Origin: Hydractinia symbiolongicarpus | Taxonomy: Eukaryota > Cnidaria > Hydrozoa > Anthoathecata > Hydractiniidae | DNA: 64,000 nucleotides | Direction of reading: 5' to 3' | NCBI RefSeq assembly: GCF_029227915.1 | Contig: NC_079877.1 | Coordinates: 34,995,851 to 35,059,850, forward strand | Shown here: positions 36,279-50,310 of the stretch, one piece after another | Numbering within the stretch: the stretch's first letter is position 1 | Layout of the letters: each line of letters starts with the position of its first letter | The notes under the pieces: model-generated | Databases searched by the model: none | Seen by the model: the letters and a program-made list of their open reading frames with translations, nothing else | What the model was told of the DNA's origin: nothing | Translations under genes and position numbers: made by a program

Positions 36279-39200
36279 TTGGGAAATGAGTTTACTCCCT
36301 GGGTACTTTCTTTGTATACTTTTGACTATACGGGCCAAGCCCGGGACTTACGGGAAATCGCGGGTTTTCGTTTGCCGGTGATTAAACTTCTTTTATTCAG
36401 CGTCTCATCAAAAATGAAAACACTTTTGAAAACTACAAGTCTCATGCGTTTTAGTGGTGAAAAAATAATATAAAAAATCGTTCGGGAAATGAGTTTACTC
36501 CCTGGGTACTTTCTTTGTATACTTTTGACTATACGGGCCGAGTCCGGGATTTACGGGAAGTCGCGGGTTTTTGTTTGCCGGCGATTAAACTTCTTTTATT
36601 CAGCGTCTCATCAAAAATGAAAACATTTTTAAAAACTACAAGTCTCATGGGCTTTAGTGGTGAAATAATAATTTAAAAAATCGTTCGGGAAATGAGTTTA
36701 CTCCCTGGGTACTTTCTTTGTATACTTTTCACTATACGGGCCGAGTCCGGGATTTACGGGAAATAGCGGGTTTTCGTTTGCCGGCGATTAAACTTCTTTT
36801 ATTCAGCGTCTCATCAAAAATGAAAACATTTTTAAAAACTACAAGTCTCATGGGCTTTAGTGGTGAAATAATAATTTAAAAAATCGTTTGGGAAATGAAT
36901 TTACTCCCTGGGTACTTTCTTTGTATACTTTTGACTATACGGGCCGAGTCCGGGATTTACGGGAAATCGCAGGTTTTAGTTTGCCGGCGATTAAACTTCT
37001 TTTATTCAGTGTCTCATCAAAAATGAAAACATTTTTAAAAATTACAAGTCTCATGGGCTTTAGTGGTGAAATAATAATTTAAAAAATCGTTCGGGAAATG
37101 AGTTTACTCCCTGGGTACTTTCTTTGTATATTCTTGACTATACGGGCCGAGTCCGGGATTTACGGGAAATAGCGGGTTTTCGTTTGCCGGCGATTAAACT
37201 TCTTTTATTCAGCGTCTCATCAAAAATGAAAACATTTTTAAAAACTACAAGTCTCATGGGCTTTAGTGGTGAAAAAATAATTTAAAAAATCGTTCGGGAA
37301 ATGAGTTTACTCCCTGGGTATTTTCTTTGTATACTTTTGACTATACGGGCCGAGTCCGGGATTTACCGGAAGTCGCGGGTTTTGGTTTGCCGGCGATTAA
37401 ACTTCTTTTATTCAGCGTCTCATCAAAAATGAAAACATTTTTAAAAACTACAAGTCTCATGCGTTTTAGTGGTGAAAAAATAATTTAAAAAATCGTTCGG
37501 GAAATGAGTTTACTCCCTGGGTACTTTCTTTGTATACTTTTGACTATACGGGCCAAGCCCGGGATTTACGAGAACTCGCGTGTTTTCGTTTGCCGGCGAT
37601 TAAATCACTTTCATCAAGCGTCTCATCAAAAATGAAAACATTTCTGAAAACTGCAAGTTTCATGCGTTTTAGTGGTGAAAAAATAATTTAAAAAATCGTT
37701 CGGGAAATGAGTTTACTCCCTGGGTACTTTCTTTGTATACTTTTGACTATACGGGCCGAGTCCGGGATTTACGGGAAGTCGCGGGTTTTCGTTTGCCGGC
37801 GATTAAACTTCTTTTATTCAGCGTCTCATCAAAAATGAAAACATTTTTGAAAACTACAAGTCTCATGGGCTTTAGTGGTGAAATAATAATTTAAAAAATC
37901 GTTTGGAAAATTAGTTTACACCCTGGTTACTTTCTTTGTATACTTTTGACTATACGGGCCGAATCCGGGATTTACGGGAAATCGCAGGTTTTTGTTTGCC
38001 GGCGATTAAACTTCTTTCATTCAGCGTCTCATCAAAAATGAAAACATTTTTGAAAACTACAAGTCTCATGCGTTTTAGTGGTGAAAAAATAATCTAAAAA
38101 ATCGTTCGGGAAATGAGTTTACTCCCTGGGTACTTTCTTTGTATACTTTTGACTATACGGACCAAGCCCTGGATTTACGGGAAATGGCGGGTTTTCGTTT
38201 GCCGGCGATTAAACTTCTTTTATTCAGTGTCTCATCAAAAATGAAAACATTTTTGAAAACTACAAGTCTGATGGGCTTTAGTGGTGAAATAATAATTTAA
38301 AAAATCGTTCGGGAAATGAGTTTACACCCTGGGTACTTTCTTTGTATACTTTTGAGTATACGGGCCGAGTCCGGGGTTTACGGGAAATGGCGGGTTTTCG
38401 TTTGCCGGCGATTAAACTTCTTTTATTCAGCGTTTCATCAAAAATGAAAACATTTTTAAAAACTACAAGTCTCATGAGCTTTAGTGGTGAAATAATAATT
38501 TAAAAAATCGTTCTGGAAATGAGTTTACACCCTGGGTACTTTCTTTGTATACTTTTGACTATACGGGCCGAGTCCAAGATTTACGGGAAATCGCAGGTTT
38601 TCGTTTGCCGGCGATTAAACTTCTTTTATTTAGCGTCTCATCAAAAATGAAAACATTTTTGAAAACTACAAGTCTCATGCGTTTTAGTGGTGAAAAAATA
38701 ATGTAAAAAATCGTTCGGGAAATGAGTTTACTCCCTGGGTACTTTCTTTGTATACTTTTGACTATACGGGCCAAGTCCGGGATTTACGGGAAATGGCGGG
38801 TTTTTGTTTGCCAGCGATTAAACTTCTTTTATTCAGTGTCTAATCAAAAATGAAAACATTTCTGAAAACTACCAGTCTCATGCGTTTAAGTGGTGAAAAA
38901 ATAATTTAAAAAATCGTTCGGGAAATGACTTTACTCCCTGGGTACTTTCTTTGTATACTTTTGACTATACGGGCCGAGTCCGGGATTTACGGGAAGTCGC
39001 GGGTTTTCGTTTGCCGGCGATTAAACTTCTTTTATTCAGCGTCTCATCAAAAATGAAAACATTTTTGAAAACTACAAGTCTCATGGGCTTTAGTGGTGAA
39101 ATAATAATTTAAAAAATCGTTCGTAAAATGAGTTTACACCCTGGGTACTTTCTTTGTATACTTTTGACTATACGGGCCGAATCCGGGATTTACGGGAAAT

Positions 39201-40946
39201 CGCAGGTTTTCGTTTGCCGGCGAATAAACTTCTTTCATTCAGCGTCTCATCAAAAATGAAAACATTTTTGAAAACTACAAGTCTCATGCGTTTTAGTGGT
39301 GAAAAAATAATATAAAAAATCGATCGGGAAATGAGTTTACTCCCTGGGTACTTTCTTTGTATACTTTTGACTATACGGGCCAAGCCCTGGATTTACGGGA
39401 AATGGCGGGTTTTCGTTTGCCGGCAATTAAACTTCTTTTATTCAGTGTCTCATCAAAAATGAAAACATTTTTAAAAACTACAAGTCTCATGGGCTTTAGT
39501 GGTGAAATAATCATTTAAAAAATCGTTCAGGAAATGAGTTTACACCCTGGGTACTTTCTTTGTATACTTTTGAGTATACGGGCCGAGTCCGGGGTTTACG
39601 GGAAATGGCGGGTTTTCGTTTGCCGGCGATTAAATCACTTTCATTAAGCGTGTCATCAAAAATGAAAACATTTCTGAAAACTACAAGTCTCATGCGTTTT
39701 AGTGGTAAAAAAATAATTTAAAAAATCGTTCGGGAAATGAGTTTACTCCCTGGGTATTCCTTTGTATACTTTTGACTATACCGGCCTAGTCCGGGATTTA
39801 CGGGAAGTCGCGGGTTTTCGTTTGCCGGCGATTAAACTTCTTTTATTCAGCGTCTCATCAAAAATGAAAACATTTTTGAAAACTACAAGTCTCATGGGCT
39901 TTAGTGGTGAAATAATAATTTAAAAAATCGTTCGGAAAATGATTTTACACCCTGGGTACTTTCTTTGTATACTTTTGACTATACGGGCCGAATCCGGGAT
40001 TTACGGAAAATCGCAGGTTTTCGTTTGCCGGCGATTAAACTTCTTTCATTCAGCGTCTCATCAAAAATGAAAACATTTTTGAAAACTACAAGTCTCATGC
40101 GTTTTAGTGGTGAAAAAATAATCTAAAAAATCGTTCGGGAAATGAGTTTACTCCCTGGGTACTTTCTTTGTATACTTTTGAGTATACGGGCCGAGTCCGG
40201 GGTTTACGGGAAATGGCGGGTTTTCGTTTGCCGGCGATTAAATCACTTTCATCAAGCGTCTCATCAAAAATGAAAACATTTCTGAAAACTACAAGTCTCA
40301 TGCGTTTTAGTGGTGAAAAAATAATATAAAAAATCGTTCGGGAAATGAGTTTACTCCCTGGGTACTTTCTTTGTATACTTTTGACTATACGGGCCAAGCC
40401 CTGGATTTACGGGAAATGGCGGGTTTTCGTTTGCCGGCAATTAAACTTCTTTTATTCAGTGTCTCATCAAAAATGAAAACATTTTTAAAAACTACAAGTC
40501 TCATGGGATTTAGTGGTGAAATAATCATTTAAAAAATCGTTCAGGAAATGAGTTTACACCCTGGGTACTTTCTTTGTATACTTTTGAGTATACGGGCCGA
40601 GTCCGGGGTTTACGGGAAATGGCGGGTTTTCGTTTGCCGGCGATTAAATCACTTTCATCAAGCGTCTCATCAAAAATGAAAACATTTCTGAAAACTACAA
40701 GTCTCATGCGTTTTAGTGGTGAAAAAATAATTAAAAAAATCGTTCGGGAAATGAGTTTACTCCCTGAGTACTTTCTTTGTATACTTTTGACTATACAAGC
40801 CGAGTCCGGGATTTACGGGAAGTCGCGGGTTTTCGTTTGCCGGCGATTAAACTTCTTTTATTCAGCGTCTCATCAAAAATGAAAACATTTTTGAAAACTA
40901 CAAGTCTCATGGGCTTTAGTGGTGAAATAATAATTTAAAAAATCGT
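36279..40946 (+). repeat. 4.67-kb tandem duplication B, right copy
   Basis: Counterpart of 31.64-36.28 kb. I noticed roughly a dozen substitutions, for example GAC/CAC near 32.06/36.73 kb, GTCTCATC/GTCTAATC near 34.17/38.84 kb, GCGTCTCATC/GCGTGTCATC near 34.98/39.65 kb and CAGCATGTC/CAGCGTCTC near 35.39/40.05 kb. After ~40,946 the next monomers diverge (TTCGGAAAATG against TTTGGGAAATG), marking the right end. Confidence 0.92.
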
Positions 40947-43900
40947 TCGGAAAATGAGTTTACACCCTGCGTACTTTCTTTGTATACTTTTGACTATACG
41001 GGCCGAATCTGGGATTTGCGGGAAATCGCAGGTTTTCGTTTGCCGGCGATTAAACTTCTTTCATTCAGCGTCTCATCAAAAATGAAAACATTTTTGAAAA
41101 CTACAAGTCTCATGCGTTTTAGTGGTGAAAAAATAATCTAAAAAATCGTTCGGGAAATGAGTTTACTCCCTGGGTACTTTCTTTGTATACTTTTGACTAT
41201 ACGGGCCAAGCCCTGGATTTACGGGAAAAGGCGGGTTTTCGTTTGCCGGCGATTAAACTTCTTTTATTCAGTGTCTCATCAAAAATGAAAACATTTTTGA
41301 AAACTACAAGTCTGATGGGCTTTAGTGGTGAAATAATAATTTAAAAAATCGTTCGGGAAATGAGTTTACTCCCTGGGTACTTTCATTGTATACTTTTGAC
41401 TATACGGGCCGAGTCCGGGATTTACGGGAAGTCGCGGGTTTTCGTTTGCCGGCGATTAAACTTCTTTTATTCAGCGTCTCATCAAAAATGAAAACATTTT
41501 TGAAAACTACAAGTCTCATGGGCTTTAGTGGTGAAATAATAATTTAAAAAATCGTTCGGAAAATGAGTTTACACCCTGGGTACTTTCTTTGTATACTTTT
41601 GACTATACAAGCCGAATCCGGGATTGAGGGGAAATCGCAGGTTTTCGTTTGCCGGCGATTAAACTTCTTTCATTCAGCGTCTCATCAAAAATGAAAACAT
41701 TTCTGAAAACTACAAGTCCCATGCGTTTTAGTGGTGAAAAAATAATCTAAAAAATCGTTCGGGAAATGAGTTTACTCCCTGGGTACTTTCTTTGTATACT
41801 TTTGAGTATACGGGCCGAGTCCGGGGTTTACGGGAAATGGCGGGTTTTCGTTTGCCGGCGATTAAATCACTTTCATCAAGCGTCTCATCAAAAATGAAAA
41901 CATTTCTGAAAACTACAAGTCTCATGCGTTTTAGTGGTGAAAAAATAATTTAAAAAATCGTTCGGGAAATGAGTTTACTCCCTGGGTACTTTCATTGTAT
42001 ACTTTTGACTATACGGGCCGAGTCCGGGATTTACGGGAAGTCGCGGGTTTTCGTTTGCCGGCGATTAAACTTCTTTTATTCAGCGTCTCATCAAAAATGA
42101 AATCATTTTTGAAAACTACAAGTCTCATGGGCTTTAGTGGTGAAATAATAATTTAAAAAATCGTTCGGAAAATGAGTTTACACCCTGGGTACTTTCTTTG
42201 TATACTTTTGACTATACGGGCCGAATCCGGGATTTACGGGAAATAGCAGGTTTTCGTTTGCCGGCGATTAAACTTCTTTCATTCAGCGTCTCATCAAAAA
42301 TGAAAACATTTTTGAAAACTACAAGTCTCATGGGCTTTAGTGGAGAAATAATAATTTAAAAAATCGTTCTGGAAATGAGTTTACACCCTGGGTACTTTCT
42401 TTGTATACTTTTGACTATACGGGCCGAGTCCGGGATTTACGGGAAATCGCAGGTTTTCGTTTGCCGGCGATTAAACTTCTTTTATTCAGCGTCTCACCAA
42501 AAATGAAAACATTTTTGAAAACTACAAGTCTCATGCGTTTTAATGGTGAAAAAATAATGTAAAAAATCGTTCGGGAAATGAGTTTACTCCCTGGGTACTT
42601 TCTTTGTATACTTTTGACTATACGGGCCAAGCCCGGGATTTACCGCAAATGGCGGGTTTTGGTTTGCCAGCGATTAAACTTCTTTTATTCAGCGTCTCAT
42701 CAAAAATGAAATCATTTTTGAAAACTACAAGTCTCATGGGCTTTAGTGGTGAAATAATAATTTAAAAAATCGTTCGGAAAATGAGTTTACACCCTGGGTA
42801 CTTTCTTTGTATACTTTTGACTATACGGGCCGAATCCGGGATTTACGGGAAATAGCAGGTTTTCGTTTGCCGGCGATTAAACTTCTTTCATTCAGCGTCT
42901 CATCAAAAATGAAAACATTTTTGAAAACTACAAGTCTCATGGGCTTTAGTGGAGAAATAATAATTTAAAAAATCGTTCTGGAAATGAGTTTACACCCTGG
43001 GTACTTTCTTTGTATACTTTTGACTATACGGGCCGAGTCCGGGATTTACGGGAAATCGCAGGTTTTCGTTTGCCGGCGATTAAACTTCTTTTATTCAGCG
43101 TCTCACCAAAAATGAAAACATTTTTGAAAACTACAAGTCTCATGCGTTTTAATGGTGAAAAAATAATGTAAAAAATCGTTCGGGAAATGAGTTTACTCCC
43201 TGGGTACTTTCTTTGTATACTTTTGACTATACGGGCCAAGCCCGGGATTTACCGCAAATGGCGGGTTTTGGTTTGCCAGCGATTAAACTTCTTTTATTCA
43301 GTGTCTCATCAAAAATGAAAACATTTTTGAAAACTACAAGTCTCATGGGCTTTAGTGGTGAAATAATAATTTAAAAAATCGTTCGGAAAATGAGTTTACA
43401 CCCTGGGTACTTTCTTTGTATACTTTTGACTATACAAGCCGAATCCGGGATTGAGGGGAAACCGCAGGTTTTCGTTTGCCGGCGATTAAACTTCTTTCAT
43501 TCAGCGTCTCATCAAAAATGAAAACATTTCTGAAAACTACAAGTCCCATGCGTTTTAGTGGTGAAAAAATAATCTAAAAAATCGTTCGGGAAATGAGTTT
43601 ACTCCCTGGGTACTTTCTTTGTATACTTTTGAGTATACGGGCCGAGTCCGGGGTTTACGGGAAATGGCGGGTTTTCGTTTGCCGGCGATTAAATCACTTT
43701 CATCAAGCGTCTCATCAAAAATGAAAACATTTCTGAAAACTACAAGTCTCATGCGTTTTAGTGGTGAAAAAATAATTTAAAAAATCGTTCGGGAAATGAG
43801 TTTACTCCCTGGGTACTTTCATTGTATACTTTTGACTATACGGGCCGAGTCCGGGATTTACGGGAAGTCGCGGGTTTTCGTTTGCCGGCGATTAAACTTC

Positions 43901-46900
43901 TTTTATTCAGCGTCTCATCAAAAATGAAATCATTTTTGAAAACTACAAGTCTCATGGGCTTTAGTGGTGAAATAATAATTTAAAAAATCGTTCGGAAAAT
44001 GAGTTTACACCCTGGGTACTTTCTTTGTATACTTTTGACTATACGGGCCGAATCCGGGATTTACGGGAAATAGCAGGTTTTCGTTTGCCGGCGATTAAAC
44101 TTCTTTCATTCAGCGTCTCATCAAAAATGAAAACATTTTTGAAAACTACAAGTCTCATGGGCTTTAGTGGAGAAATAATAATTTAAAAAATCGTTCTGGA
44201 AATGAGTTTACACCCTGGGTACTTTCTTTGTATACTTTTGACTATACGGGCCGAGTCCGGGATTTACGGGAAATCGCAGGTTTTCGTTTGCCGGCGATTA
44301 AACTTCTTTTATTCAGCGTCTCACCAAAAATGAAAACATTTTTGAAAACTACAAGTCTCATGCGTTTTAATGGTGAAAAAATAATGTAAAAAATCGTTCG
44401 GGAAATGAGTTTACTCCCTGGGTACTTTCTTTGTATACTTTTGACTATACGGGCCAAGCCCGGGATTTACCGCAAATGGCGGGTTTTGGTTTGCCAGCGA
44501 TTAAACTTCTTTTATTCAGTGTCTCATCAAAAATGAAAAGATTTTTGAAAACTACAAGTCTCATGCGTTTTAGTGGTGAAAAGATAATTTAAAAAATCGT
44601 TTTGGAAATGAGTTAACTCACAACGTACTTTCTTTGTATACATTCGACTATACGAGCCAAGCCCGGGATTTACGGGAAATCGCGGGTTTACGTTTGCCGG
44701 CGATTAAACTTCTTTCATTCAGCGTCTCATCAAAAATGAAAACATTTCTGAAAACTACAAGTCTCATGCGTTTTAGTGGTGAAAAAATAATTTAAAAAAT
44801 CGTTCGGGAAATGAGTTTACTCCCTGGGTACTTTCATTGTATACTTTTGACTATACTGGCCGAGTCCGGGATTTACGGAAAGTCGCGGGTTTTCGTTTGC
44901 CGGCGATTAAACTTCTTTTATTCAGCGTCTCATCAAAAGTGAAAACATTTTTAAAAACTACAAGTCTCATGGGCTTTAGAGGTGAAATAATAATTTAAAA
45001 AATCGTTCGGGAAATGAGTTTACACCCTGGGTACTTTCTTTGTATACTTTTGACTATACGGGCCGAGTCCGGGATTTACGGGAAATCGCAGGTTTTCGTT
45101 TGCCGGCGATTAAACTTCTTTTATTCAGCGTGTCATCAAAAATGAAATCATTTTTGAAAACTACAAGTCTCATGCGTTTTAGTGGTGAAAAGATAATTTA
45201 AAAAATCGTTTTGGAAATGAGTTAACTCACAACGTACTTTCTTTGTATACATTCGACTATACGAGCCAAGCCCGGGATTTACGGGAAATCGCGGGTTTAC
45301 GTTTGCCGGCGATTAAACTTCTTTCATTCAGCGTCTCATCAAAAATGAAAACATTTCTGAAAACTACAAGTCTCATGCGTTTTAGTGGTAAAAAAATAAT
45401 CTAAAAAATCGTTCGGGAAATGAGTTTACTCCCTGGGTACTTTCTTTGTATACTTTTGAGTATACGGGCCGAGTCCGGGGTTTACGGGAAATGGCGGGTT
45501 TTCGTTTGCCGGCGATTAAATCACTTTCATCAAGCGTCTCATCAAAAATGAAAACATTTCTGAAAACTACAAGTCTCATGCGTTTTAGTGGTGAAAAAAT
45601 AATTTAAAAAATCGTTCGGGAAATGAGTTTACTCCCTGGGTACTTTCATTGTATACTTTTGACTATACGGGCCGAGTCCGGGATTTACGGGAAGTCGCGG
45701 GTTTTCGTTTGCCGGCGATTAAACTTCTTTTATTCAGCGTCTCATCAAAAATGAAATCATTTTTGAAAACTACAAGTCTCATGGACTTTAGTGGTGAAAT
45801 AATAATTTAAAAAATCGTTCGGAAAATGAGTTTACACCCTGGGTACTTTCTTTGTATACTTTTGACTATACGGGCCGAATCCGGGATTTACGGGAAATCG
45901 CAGGTTTTCGTTTGCCGGCGATTAAACTTCTTTCATTCAGCGTCTCATCAAAAATGAAAACATTTTTGAAAACTACAAGTCTCATGGGCTTTAGTGGTGA
46001 AATAATAATTTAAAAAATCGTTCTGGAAATGAGTTTACACCCTGGGTACTTTCTTTGTATACTTTTGACTATACGGGCCGAGTCCGGGATTTACGGGAAA
46101 TCGCAGGCTTTCGTTTGCCGGCGATTAAACTTCTTTTATTCAGCGTCTCATCAAAAATGAAAACATTTTTGAAAACTACAAGTCTCATGCGTTTTAATGG
46201 TGAAATAATAATTTAAAAAATCGTTCGGGAAATGAGTTTACACCCTGGGTACTTTCTTTGTATACTTTTGACTATACGGGCCGAGTCCGGGATTTACGGG
46301 AAATCGCAGGTTTTCGTTTGCCGGCGATTAAACTTCTTTTATTCAGCGTGTCATCAAAAATGAAATCATTTTTGAAAACTACAAGTCTCATGGACTTTAG
46401 TGGTGAAATAATAATTTAAAAAATCGTTCGGAAATTGAGTTTACACCCTGGGTACTTTCTTTGTATACTTTTGACTATACGGGCCGAGTCCGGGATTTAC
46501 GGGAAATCGCAGGTTTTCGTTTGCCGGCGATTAAACTTCTTTTATTCAGCGTCTCATCAAAAATGAAAACATTTTTGAAAACTACAAGTCTCATGCGTTT
46601 TAATGGTGAAAAAATAATGTAAAAAATCGTTCGGGAAATGAGTTTACTCCCTGGGTACTTTCTTTGTATACTTTTGACTATACGGGCCAAGCCCGGGATT
46701 TACCGCAAATGGCGGGTTTTGGTTTGCCAGCGATTAAACTTCTTTTATTCAGTGTCTCATCAAAAATGAAAAGATTTTTTAAAACTACAAGTCTCATGCG
46801 TTTTAGTGGTGAAAAGATAATTTAAAAAATCGTTTTGGAAATGAGTTAACTCACAACGTACTTTCTTTGTATACATTCGACTATACGAGCCAAGCCCGGG

Positions 46901-48250
46901 ATTTACGGGAAATCGCGGGTTTACGTTTGCCGGCGATTAAACTTCTTTCATTCAGCGTCTCATCAAAAATGAAAACATTTCTGAAAACTACAAGTCTCAT
47001 GCGTTTTAGTGGTAAAAAAATAATCTAAAAAATCGTTCGGGAAATGAGTTTACTCCCTGGGTACTTTCTTTGTATACTTTTGAGTATACGGGCCGAGTCC
47101 GGGGTTTACGGGAAATGGCGGGTTTTCGTTTGCCGGCGATTAAATCACTTTCATCAAGCGTCTCATCAAAAATGAAAACATTTCTGAAAACTACAAGTCT
47201 CATGCGTTTTAGTGGTGAAAAAATAATTTAAAAAATCGTTCGGGAAATGAGTTTACTCCCTGGGTACTTTCATTGTATACTTTTGACTATACGGGCCGAG
47301 TCCGGGATTTACGGGAAGTCGCGGGTTTTCGTTTGCCGGCGATTAAACTTCTTTTATTCAGCGTCTCATCAAAAATGAAATCATTTTTGAAAACTACAAG
47401 TCTCATGGACTTTAGTGGTGAAATAATAATTTAAAAAATCGTTCGGAAAATGAGTTTACACCCTGGGTACTTTCTTTGTATACTTTTGACTATACGGGCC
47501 GAATCCGGGATTTACGGGAAATCGCAGGTTTTCGTTTGCCGGCGATTAAACTTCTTTCATTCAGCGTCTCATCAAAAATGAAAACATTTTTGAAAACTAC
47601 AAGTCTCATGGGCTTTAGTGGTGAAATAATAATTTAAAAAATCGTTCTGGAAATGAGTTTACACCCTGGGTACTTTCTTTGTATACTTTTGACTATACGG
47701 GCCGAGTCCGGGATTTACGGGAAATCGCAGGCTTTCGTTTGCCGGCGATTAAACTTCTTTTATTCAGCGTCTCATCAAAAATGAAAACATTTTTGAAAAC
47801 TACAAGTCTCATGCGTTTTAATGGTGAAAAAATAATGTAAAAAATCGTTCGGGAAATGAGTTTACTCCCTGGGTACTTTCTTTGTATACTTTTGACTATA
47901 CGGGCCAAGCCCGGGATTTACCGGAAATGGCGGGTTTTGGTTTGCCAGCGATTAAACTTCTTTTATTCAGTGTCTCATCAAAAGTGAAAAGATTTTTGAA
48001 AACTACAAGTCTCATGCGTTTTAGTGGTGAAAAGATAATTTAAAAAATCGTTTTGGAAATGAGTTAACTCACAACGTACTTTCTTTGTATACATTCGACT
48101 ATACGAGCCAAGCCCGGGATTTACGGGAAAACGCGGGTTTACGTTTGCCGGCGATTAAACTTCTTTCATTCAGCGTCTCATCAAAAATGAAAATATTTCT
48201 GAAAACTACAAGTCTCATGCGTTTTTGTGGTGAAAAAATAATTTAAAAAA
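40947..48250 (+). repeat. Array zone 5: nested 609/1,218/1,624/1,827-bp multimers
   Basis: Multimers carry GAGTATAC, GAAATCATTTTTG, TTAATGGTGAAAAAATAATGTAA, TTTACCGCAAATGG and GTTAACTCACAACGTAC haplotypes. The GAGTATAC monomer recurs at 1,827, 1,827 and 1,624 bp spacing (41.8, 43.6, 45.5 and 47.1 kb). CGCAGG replaces CGCGGG in many monomers. No gene candidates. Confidence 0.85.
42091..43308 (+). repeat. 609-bp tandem trimer in zone 5
   Basis: Units begin at ~42,091 and ~42,700. Both contain GAAATCATTTTTG, GGAGAAATAATAA, CTCACCAAAAATG and TACCGCAAATGG. I saw no differences between them by eye. Confidence 0.85.
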
Positions 48251-50280
48251 TCGTTCGGGAAATGAGTTTACTCTCTGGGTACTTTCTTTGTATACTTTTG
48301 ACTATACGGGCCGAGTCCGGGATTTACGGAAAGTCGCGGGTTTTCGTTTGCCGGCGATTAAACTTCTTTTATTCAGCGTCTCATCAAATATGAAAACATT
48401 TTTAAAAACTACAAGTCTCATGGGCTTTAGAGGTGAAATAATAATTTAAAAAATCGTTCGGGAAATGAGTTTACACCCTGGGTACTTTCTTTGTATACTT
48501 TTGACTATACGGGCCGAGTCCGGGATTTACGGGAAATCGCAGGTTTTCGTTTGCCGGCGATTAAACTTCTTTCATTCAGCGTCTCATCAAAAATGAAAAC
48601 ATTTCTGAAAACTACAAGTCTCATGGGCTTTAGTGGTGAAATAATAATTTAAAAAATCGTTTGGGAAATTAGTTTACTCCCTGGGTACTTTCTTTGTATA
48701 CTTTTGACTATACGGGCCGAGTCCGGGATTTACGGGAAATCGCAGGTTTTCGTTTGGCGGCGATTAAACTTCTTTTATTCAGCGTCTCATCAAAAATGAA
48801 AACATTTTTGAAAACTACAAGTCTCATGCGATTTAGTGGTGAAAAAAAAATTTAAAAAATCGTTTTGGAAATGAGATTACTCACAGGGTACTTTCTTTGT
48901 ATACATTCGACTATACGGGCCAAGCCCGGGATATACGGGAAATCGCAGGATTTCGTTTGCCGGCGATTAAACCTCTTTTATTAAGCGTCTCATCAAAAAT
49001 GAAAACATTTTTGAAAACTACAAGTATCATGGGCTTTAGTGGTGAAATAATAATTTAAAAAATCGTTCTGGAATTGAGTTTGCACCCTGGGTACTTTCTT
49101 TGTATACTTTTGACTATACGGGCCGAGTCCGGGATTTACGGGAAATCGCAGGTTTTCGTTTGCCGGCGATTAAACTTCTTTTATTCAGCGTCTCATCAAA
49201 AATGAAAACATTTTTGAAAACTACAAGTCTCATGCGTTTTAATGGTGAAAAAATAATGTAAAATATCGTTCGGGAAATAAGTTTACTCCCTGGGTACTTT
49301 CTTTGTATACTTTTGACTATACGGGCCAAGCCTGGGATTTACGGGAAATGGCGGGTTTTCGTTTGCCTGCGATTAATCTTTTTTTATTCAGTGTCTCATC
49401 AAAAATGAAAACATTTTTGAAAACTACAAGTCTCATGCGTTTTAGTGGTGAAAAGATAATTTAAAAAATCGTTTTGGAAATGAGTTAACTCACAACGTAC
49501 TTTCTTTGTATACATTCGACTATACGAGCCAAGCCCGGGATTTACGGGAAATCGCGGGTTTACGTTTGCCGGCGATTAAACCACTTTCATTAAGCGTCTC
49601 ATCAAAAATGAAAACATTTCTGAAAACTACAAGTCTCATGCGTTTAAGTGGTGAAAAAATAATTTAAAAAATCATTCGGGAAATGACTTTACTCCCTGGG
49701 TACTTTCTTTGTATACTTTTGACTATACGGGCCGAGTCCGGGATTTACGGGAAGTCGCGGGTTTTCGTTTGCCGGCGATTAAACTTCTTTTATTCAGCGT
49801 CTCATCAAAAATGAAAACATTTTTAAAAACTACAAGTCTCATGGGCTTTAGTGGTGAAATAATAATTTAAAAAATCGTTCGGGAAATGAGTTTACACCCT
49901 GGGTACTTTCTTTGTATACTTTTGACTATACGGGCCGAGTCCGGGATTTACGGGAAATCGCAGGTTTTTGTTTGCCGGCGATTAAACTTCTTTCATTCAG
50001 CGTCTCATCAAAAATGAATACATTTCTGAAAACTACAAGTCTCATGGGCTTTAGTGGTGAAATAATAATTTAAAAAATCGTTTGGGAAATTAGTTTACTC
50101 CCTGGGTACTTTCTTTGTATACTTTTGACTATACGGGCCGAGTCCGGGATTTACGGGAAATCGCAGGTTTTCGTTTGGCGGCGATTAAACTTCTTTTATT
50201 CAGCGTCTCATCAAAAATAAAAACATTTTTGAAAACTAAAAGTCTCATGCGTTTTAGTGGTGAAAAAATGAATTAAAAAA

Positions 50281-50310
50281 TCGTTCGGGAAATGAGGGCC
50301 AAGCCAGGGA
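50281..50310 (+). repeat. Monomer with ~42-bp deletion, copy 1
   Basis: GGGAAATGAG joins directly to GGCCAAGCCAGGG at ~50,297. TTTACTCCC, TACTTTCTTT and the whole GTATAC dyad site are removed. The flanking monomers have ATGAATTAAAAAA on the left and CGTCTTTTC on the right, the same in all three copies. Confidence 0.9.
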
